From Anaerolineaceae bacterium (GTDB taxonomy: Bacteria; Chloroflexota; Anaerolineae; Anaerolineales; Anaerolineaceae), in NCBI GenBank assembly GCA_011620445.1, contig WOZB01000251.1, forward strand, positions 1 through 7,893: 7,893 nucleotides of DNA, written 5' to 3'. This document shows, piece after piece, positions 4,973 to 7,893 of the stretch. Each line of letters starts with the position of its first letter. Position 1 is the first letter of the stretch. The position numbers were made by a program, and so were the translations under genes. The notes below the pieces were generated by a model. The model worked only from the letters and a program-made list of their open reading frames with translations. It had not been told where the DNA came from and made no database searches.

Positions 4973-7893
4973 ATGGACAGTTCTAATCAACCAAGCCAAA
5001 AAGCCCCGCGCATCGCGCTACACAAGACCATAGCTTTGGTCTTGTTAATTGCCATTTTGGTCGTTGGTTTCCTCTTGCGCAGCTATAACCTGAAATGGGA
5101 TATGGGCACACATTTACACCCGGATGAACGTTTTCTCTCGATGGTCGAGACAAGCATCCAGCCCGTAAAATCCCTCGTCGATTATTTCAACACTGATACT
5201 TCAAGCCTAAACCCGCACAATCAGGGTCATGGCTTCTTTGTTTATGGAACGTTCCCAGTCTTTATTATTCGCTATATTGGTGAAATTACTCAACAGACCG
5301 GCTATGACTCAATCACGATACTTGGCAGGCAGCTCTCAGTTCTGACAGAACTTGTAACTATTCTGCTACTCTTCATAATCGGCAGGAAATTATGGAATGA
5401 CTGGCTTGGCCTGGGAGCGGCTGCTTTCTACGCCCTTAGCGTTCTACCCATCCAGCAAGCCCATTTCATGACCGTGGATACATTCACGAACACTTTCGGT
5501 CTCCTGACGGTTTATGCGGGGGTACTGATTCAAATGCAAGCACCTATCTCTTCAGGACGAAGGTTGAGCGCGCGGGAGCTTTGGCCATTCATATTCTTTG
5601 GATTAACCCTGGGAATGGCTACGGCTTCCAAAGCCAATGCCGTCACGCTGGCACTGCTCTTGCCGCTCATCCTTTATGTGCGCTTTCTGAGAGCCCAATC
5701 ACAGAGTCTTGAAAAAGACGCTTACCTGCGCAGTCTTGGCTTGATGGCATTAGCCGGCATAGTGAGCTTTATAACATTCAGAATTCTTCAGCCCTATGCT
5801 TTTTCGGGCCCGAGTTTCTTTAATTTCAATCTGAATCCGAAATGGCTTTCAAACATGCAGGAGCTTTCTGCTGCTTCTAACGGGCTTTCCGATTCTCCTC
5901 CTGCCCTACAATGGGCACGAAGATCCATATTTTTTGGACCTTACAATCTTGCGGTATGGGGGATGGGAATTCCCTTTGCCGTGCTGGCATTGTTCGGCCT
6001 GGCAGGACAAATCTACACTGGTATCAAACAGAAGGTGTTTCATTACCTTCCTATTGTTTTTTGGACACTGTTTTATTTCCTGTGGCAATCTTCTTCATGG
6101 ACTTCTTCCATGCGCTACTATTTGCTTATTTATCCGCTTCTGGCGATTTCCGCTTCTTGGGCGTGCATCAAGCTCTTTTCTGTCCATAAATGGGTAACCT
6201 CCGGGAGAATTCGTTTTAATTCAGAAATTTGGGTCTGGGTAGGTAGGATTATCGCAGTGTTGGGGTTAATCGGTACTGGAGCCTGGGCTTATTCATTTAC
6301 GCGAATCTATAGCCGGGACTTTACCCGCGTCTCTACAAGCGAATGGATCTACCAGAACCTTCCGGGTGCGATAACTTTAACAACCGAAACCAGCAACGGT
6401 ATTGAAAAATTGCCAATATCGTTTCCAGCAGAAGTTGTGGTGCAGGGAAACAACCCGTTTTATGTTACTTATCACTCAACGCAAGATGAAAATCTTGACT
6501 CCCTGACGCTACCAAATGTACTGGATGAAGCCAATGAGAACAATAATTCCCTCTATACTTTAGAAGTTTTTGGCAGCCAGGGCGTTAATTCGTCTTTAGG
6601 TCCCCCAGTTAAGGCTCAATTGGCAACCGAGGATGCAAACAAGCCAAGCCGCTTAGTCTTCAAACTTCCACTTTATCCCTTCGTGGACGGAGAAAACTAT
6701 GTGTTTGAAATACGAGCTGTTGCACCTCAGTCGATCACTCACTTCCAAGGGGAGCCGCAATTGTCATTCCCAAGAAGCGATGGCTCTTTCCATACCATCA
6801 GCCTGCCGAGAATTTCGGCACAGCTTGGCTCTGGCGAAAGCAGAAGGCTCACTTTCACTCTTCCCAATCCTGGACGGATAACTGAGCTTGAGATCCCGCA
6901 TATGCTCGACCACAGCCAGAGTTCCGGAGTAAAACAAATTCAGTTTCGTCTTTCTTTAGGCAACAATCCTGAGGAATTCAGCACGGGAATTCTTGAAGGC
7001 AATTTTCTAGCTATTGAAAACGGAACCGGGGCTGGCTATAAATTAGTTCTCGACGAACCGCTGACCGTTCCTGCGCAGCAGGAAGTAGTTCTGGATATAT
7101 CTTTCAACACAGGTCAAGGCGCGATCGGCATCAATGCACCCGTTAATCTGCTGGAAACTAGTTGGGATGATGCGTTGCCTGTTTCACTGCCGGGCTTTAT
7201 TCCTTACGGCGACACATACGGTAGTTACCAGGGTAAAAACCTGGAATTGTATTGGGCTGAAGATCAAAACAAAGTCGATCGCATGGTGGATCATCTCAGA
7301 TTCAGTGACTATATTCTGATGAGTTCAAACCGCGTTTGGGGCACAACCGTTCGTGTTCCGGAGCGTTACCCTTTGGCGACTTTGTTCTATCAAGAGCTGA
7401 TGGGATGCCCACAGGGTTCGGATATCGTAGCCTGCTATAACGATGCCGAATTGAATTCAAACATTGGCAGATTAGGTTTCGATCTTGTCTACGTGGGCAC
7501 GTCGTACCCCAGCTTGGGCAAACTGCGGTTCAATGACCAGTATGCTGAAGAGGCATTTTCGGTTTATGACCACCCAAAAACCCTGGTTTTTCGCAAAAAC
7601 GATAGTTTTAACCTTGAGGCTGTCAAAAACCTCTTTGAAGAAGTGGATCTCAGCAAAGTGGCCAATATTACAGCCAGGCAAGCTGACACGTATAAACCCG
7701 CAGATACGCCTGAAAGCCAATTTAAACTTTCTCCCGAGCAGATTGAAACTCAGACCCAGGGAGGAACCTGGAGTGAGCTTTTCAACCGGGAAAGCCCTCT
7801 AAATAGTTCACCCTTTATTGGAGCTGCCGCTCTTTACCTATTTATCACCTTATTTGGATGGTTGATTTTTCCGTTTACCCGCCTGGCGTTGGG
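4973..7893 (+). CDS. Giant membrane glycosyltransferase, GT39-like with DUF2298-like C-terminus starting; cut by the right edge
   Basis: The frame runs from ATG 4973 to the edge without a stop: 973 codons plus two bases. An in-frame TAG at 4946-4948 makes this ATG the first start; no Shine-Dalgarno is seen. Residues 1-19 are a polar cytoplasmic tail and 20-36 the first membrane segment. HPDERF (49-54) lies in the first outer loop, where GT-C enzymes keep their catalytic acidic pair (D51, E52). Further segments lie at about 88-103, 119-137, 143-160, 172-187, 203-218, 222-239, 252-272, 325-345, 356-372, 382-405 and 419-442, with QQAHFMTVDTFTNTFGLL (161-178), ATASKANAV (216-224) and MRYYLLIYPLLAISA (380-394). 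Residues 443-945 are mostly polar and probably outside the membrane, with WIYQNLP (458-464), ETSWDDALP (728-736), SSNR (784-787) and YDHPK (865-869). A new membrane segment starts at about 947, as at the beginning of DUF2298 / Chlor_Arch_YYY (PF10060, TIGR03662) domains. The enzyme would use a polyprenyl-phosphate sugar on the outer face. The GT-C assignment is firm, the fusion less so. Confidence 0.85.
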   Translation, partial: MDSSNQPSQKAPRIALHKTIALVLLIAILVVGFLLRSYNLKWDMGTHLHPDERFLSMVETSIQPVKSLVDYFNTDTSSLNPHNQGHGFFVYGTFPVFIIRYIGEITQQTGYDSITILGRQLSVLTELVTILLLFIIGRKLWNDWLGLGAAAFYALSVLPIQQAHFMTVDTFTNTFGLLTVYAGVLIQMQAPISSGRRLSARELWPFIFFGLTLGMATASKANAVTLALLLPLILYVRFLRAQSQSLEKDAYLRSLGLMALAGIVSFITFRILQPYAFSGPSFFNFNLNPKWLSNMQELSAASNGLSDSPPALQWARRSIFFGPYNLAVWGMGIPFAVLALFGLAGQIYTGIKQKVFHYLPIVFWTLFYFLWQSSSWTSSMRYYLLIYPLLAISASWACIKLFSVHKWVTSGRIRFNSEIWVWVGRIIAVLGLIGTGAWAYSFTRIYSRDFTRVSTSEWIYQNLPGAITLTTETSNGIEKLPISFPAEVVVQGNNPFYVTYHSTQDENLDSLTLPNVLDEANENNNSLYTLEVFGSQGVNSSLGPPVKAQLATEDANKPSRLVFKLPLYPFVDGENYVFEIRAVAPQSITHFQGEPQLSFPRSDGSFHTISLPRISAQLGSGESRRLTFTLPNPGRITELEIPHMLDHSQSSGVKQIQFRLSLGNNPEEFSTGILEGNFLAIENGTGAGYKLVLDEPLTVPAQQEVVLDISFNTGQGAIGINAPVNLLETSWDDALPVSLPGFIPYGDTYGSYQGKNLELYWAEDQNKVDRMVDHLRFSDYILMSSNRVWGTTVRVPERYPLATLFYQELMGCPQGSDIVACYNDAELNSNIGRLGFDLVYVGTSYPSLGKLRFNDQYAEEAFSVYDHPKTLVFRKNDSFNLEAVKNLFEEVDLSKVANITARQADTYKPADTPESQFKLSPEQIETQTQGGTWSELFNRESPLNSSPFIGAAALYLFITLFGWLIFPFTRLAL

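Noticed and set aside
5966..5975. Perfect palindrome GGGAATTCCC
   Set aside because: A ten-base palindrome within coding sequence, with no loop, no partner copies and no position near a promoter. Expected by chance.
5906..6197. Overlapping short frames on both strands near the middle of the giant gene
   Set aside because: They are off-frame readings of a hydrophobic coding stretch that is continuous in the main frame. No frameshift is needed to explain them.
7485..7802. Plus-strand open frame of 105 codons in another frame inside the giant gene
   Set aside because: The longer frame covers it with recognisable landmarks (SSNR before it, YDHPK within it). The shorter frame has no domain pattern.

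Overview
The window suggests a member of the Chloroflexota, probably class Anaerolineae. The main reason is the last gene. It combines a PMT-like membrane glycosyltransferase start (HPDERF in the first outer loop), WIYQNLP, ETSWDDALP, SSNR and YDHPK landmarks, and a new membrane segment at the right edge. This pattern is typical of the large DUF2298 / 'Chlor_Arch_YYY' membrane proteins of Chloroflexi and some archaea. Base composition is near balanced and coding is dense. The taxonomic call comes from recalled family patterns, not from a search.

Layout: (1) Bases 1-153 carry a minus-strand open frame, cut by the left edge, whose translation looks like a tetratricopeptide repeat (TPR). (2) Bases 154-191 are a short divergent spacer with a possible promoter. 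(3) 192-1985 is lepA, encoding the ribosomal back-translocase GTPase EF4, complete. (4) 1986-3017 is a polytopic membrane protein of the LPG-synthase/UPF0104 flippase-like family, starting on the base after the lepA stop. (5) 3014-4153 is a GT4-type glycosyltransferase, overlapping its neighbour by 4 bases and carrying the only strong Shine-Dalgarno seen. (6) 4159-4959 is a SAM-dependent methyltransferase. (7) 4973 to the right edge is a very large membrane glycosyltransferase, cut by the edge after 973 codons.

All five plus-strand genes are co-directional, with gaps of -4 to 13 bases and no terminator-like structure between them, so they are likely one transcription unit. Apart from lepA, the genes form a coherent envelope set: a cytoplasmic sugar transferase, a cytoplasmic methyltransferase, a flippase-like carrier protein and a GT-C type enzyme acting at the outer face. 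A reasonable inference is assembly, export and transfer of a lipid-linked, possibly methylated, glycan. Substrate and product cannot be read from the sequence. The most notable object is the terminal gene, which appears to fuse a GT39-like N-terminal half to a DUF2298-like C-terminal half through an extracytoplasmic region of about 500 residues containing an apparent insertion. No RNA genes, insertion sequences, CRISPR arrays or replication origins were seen.
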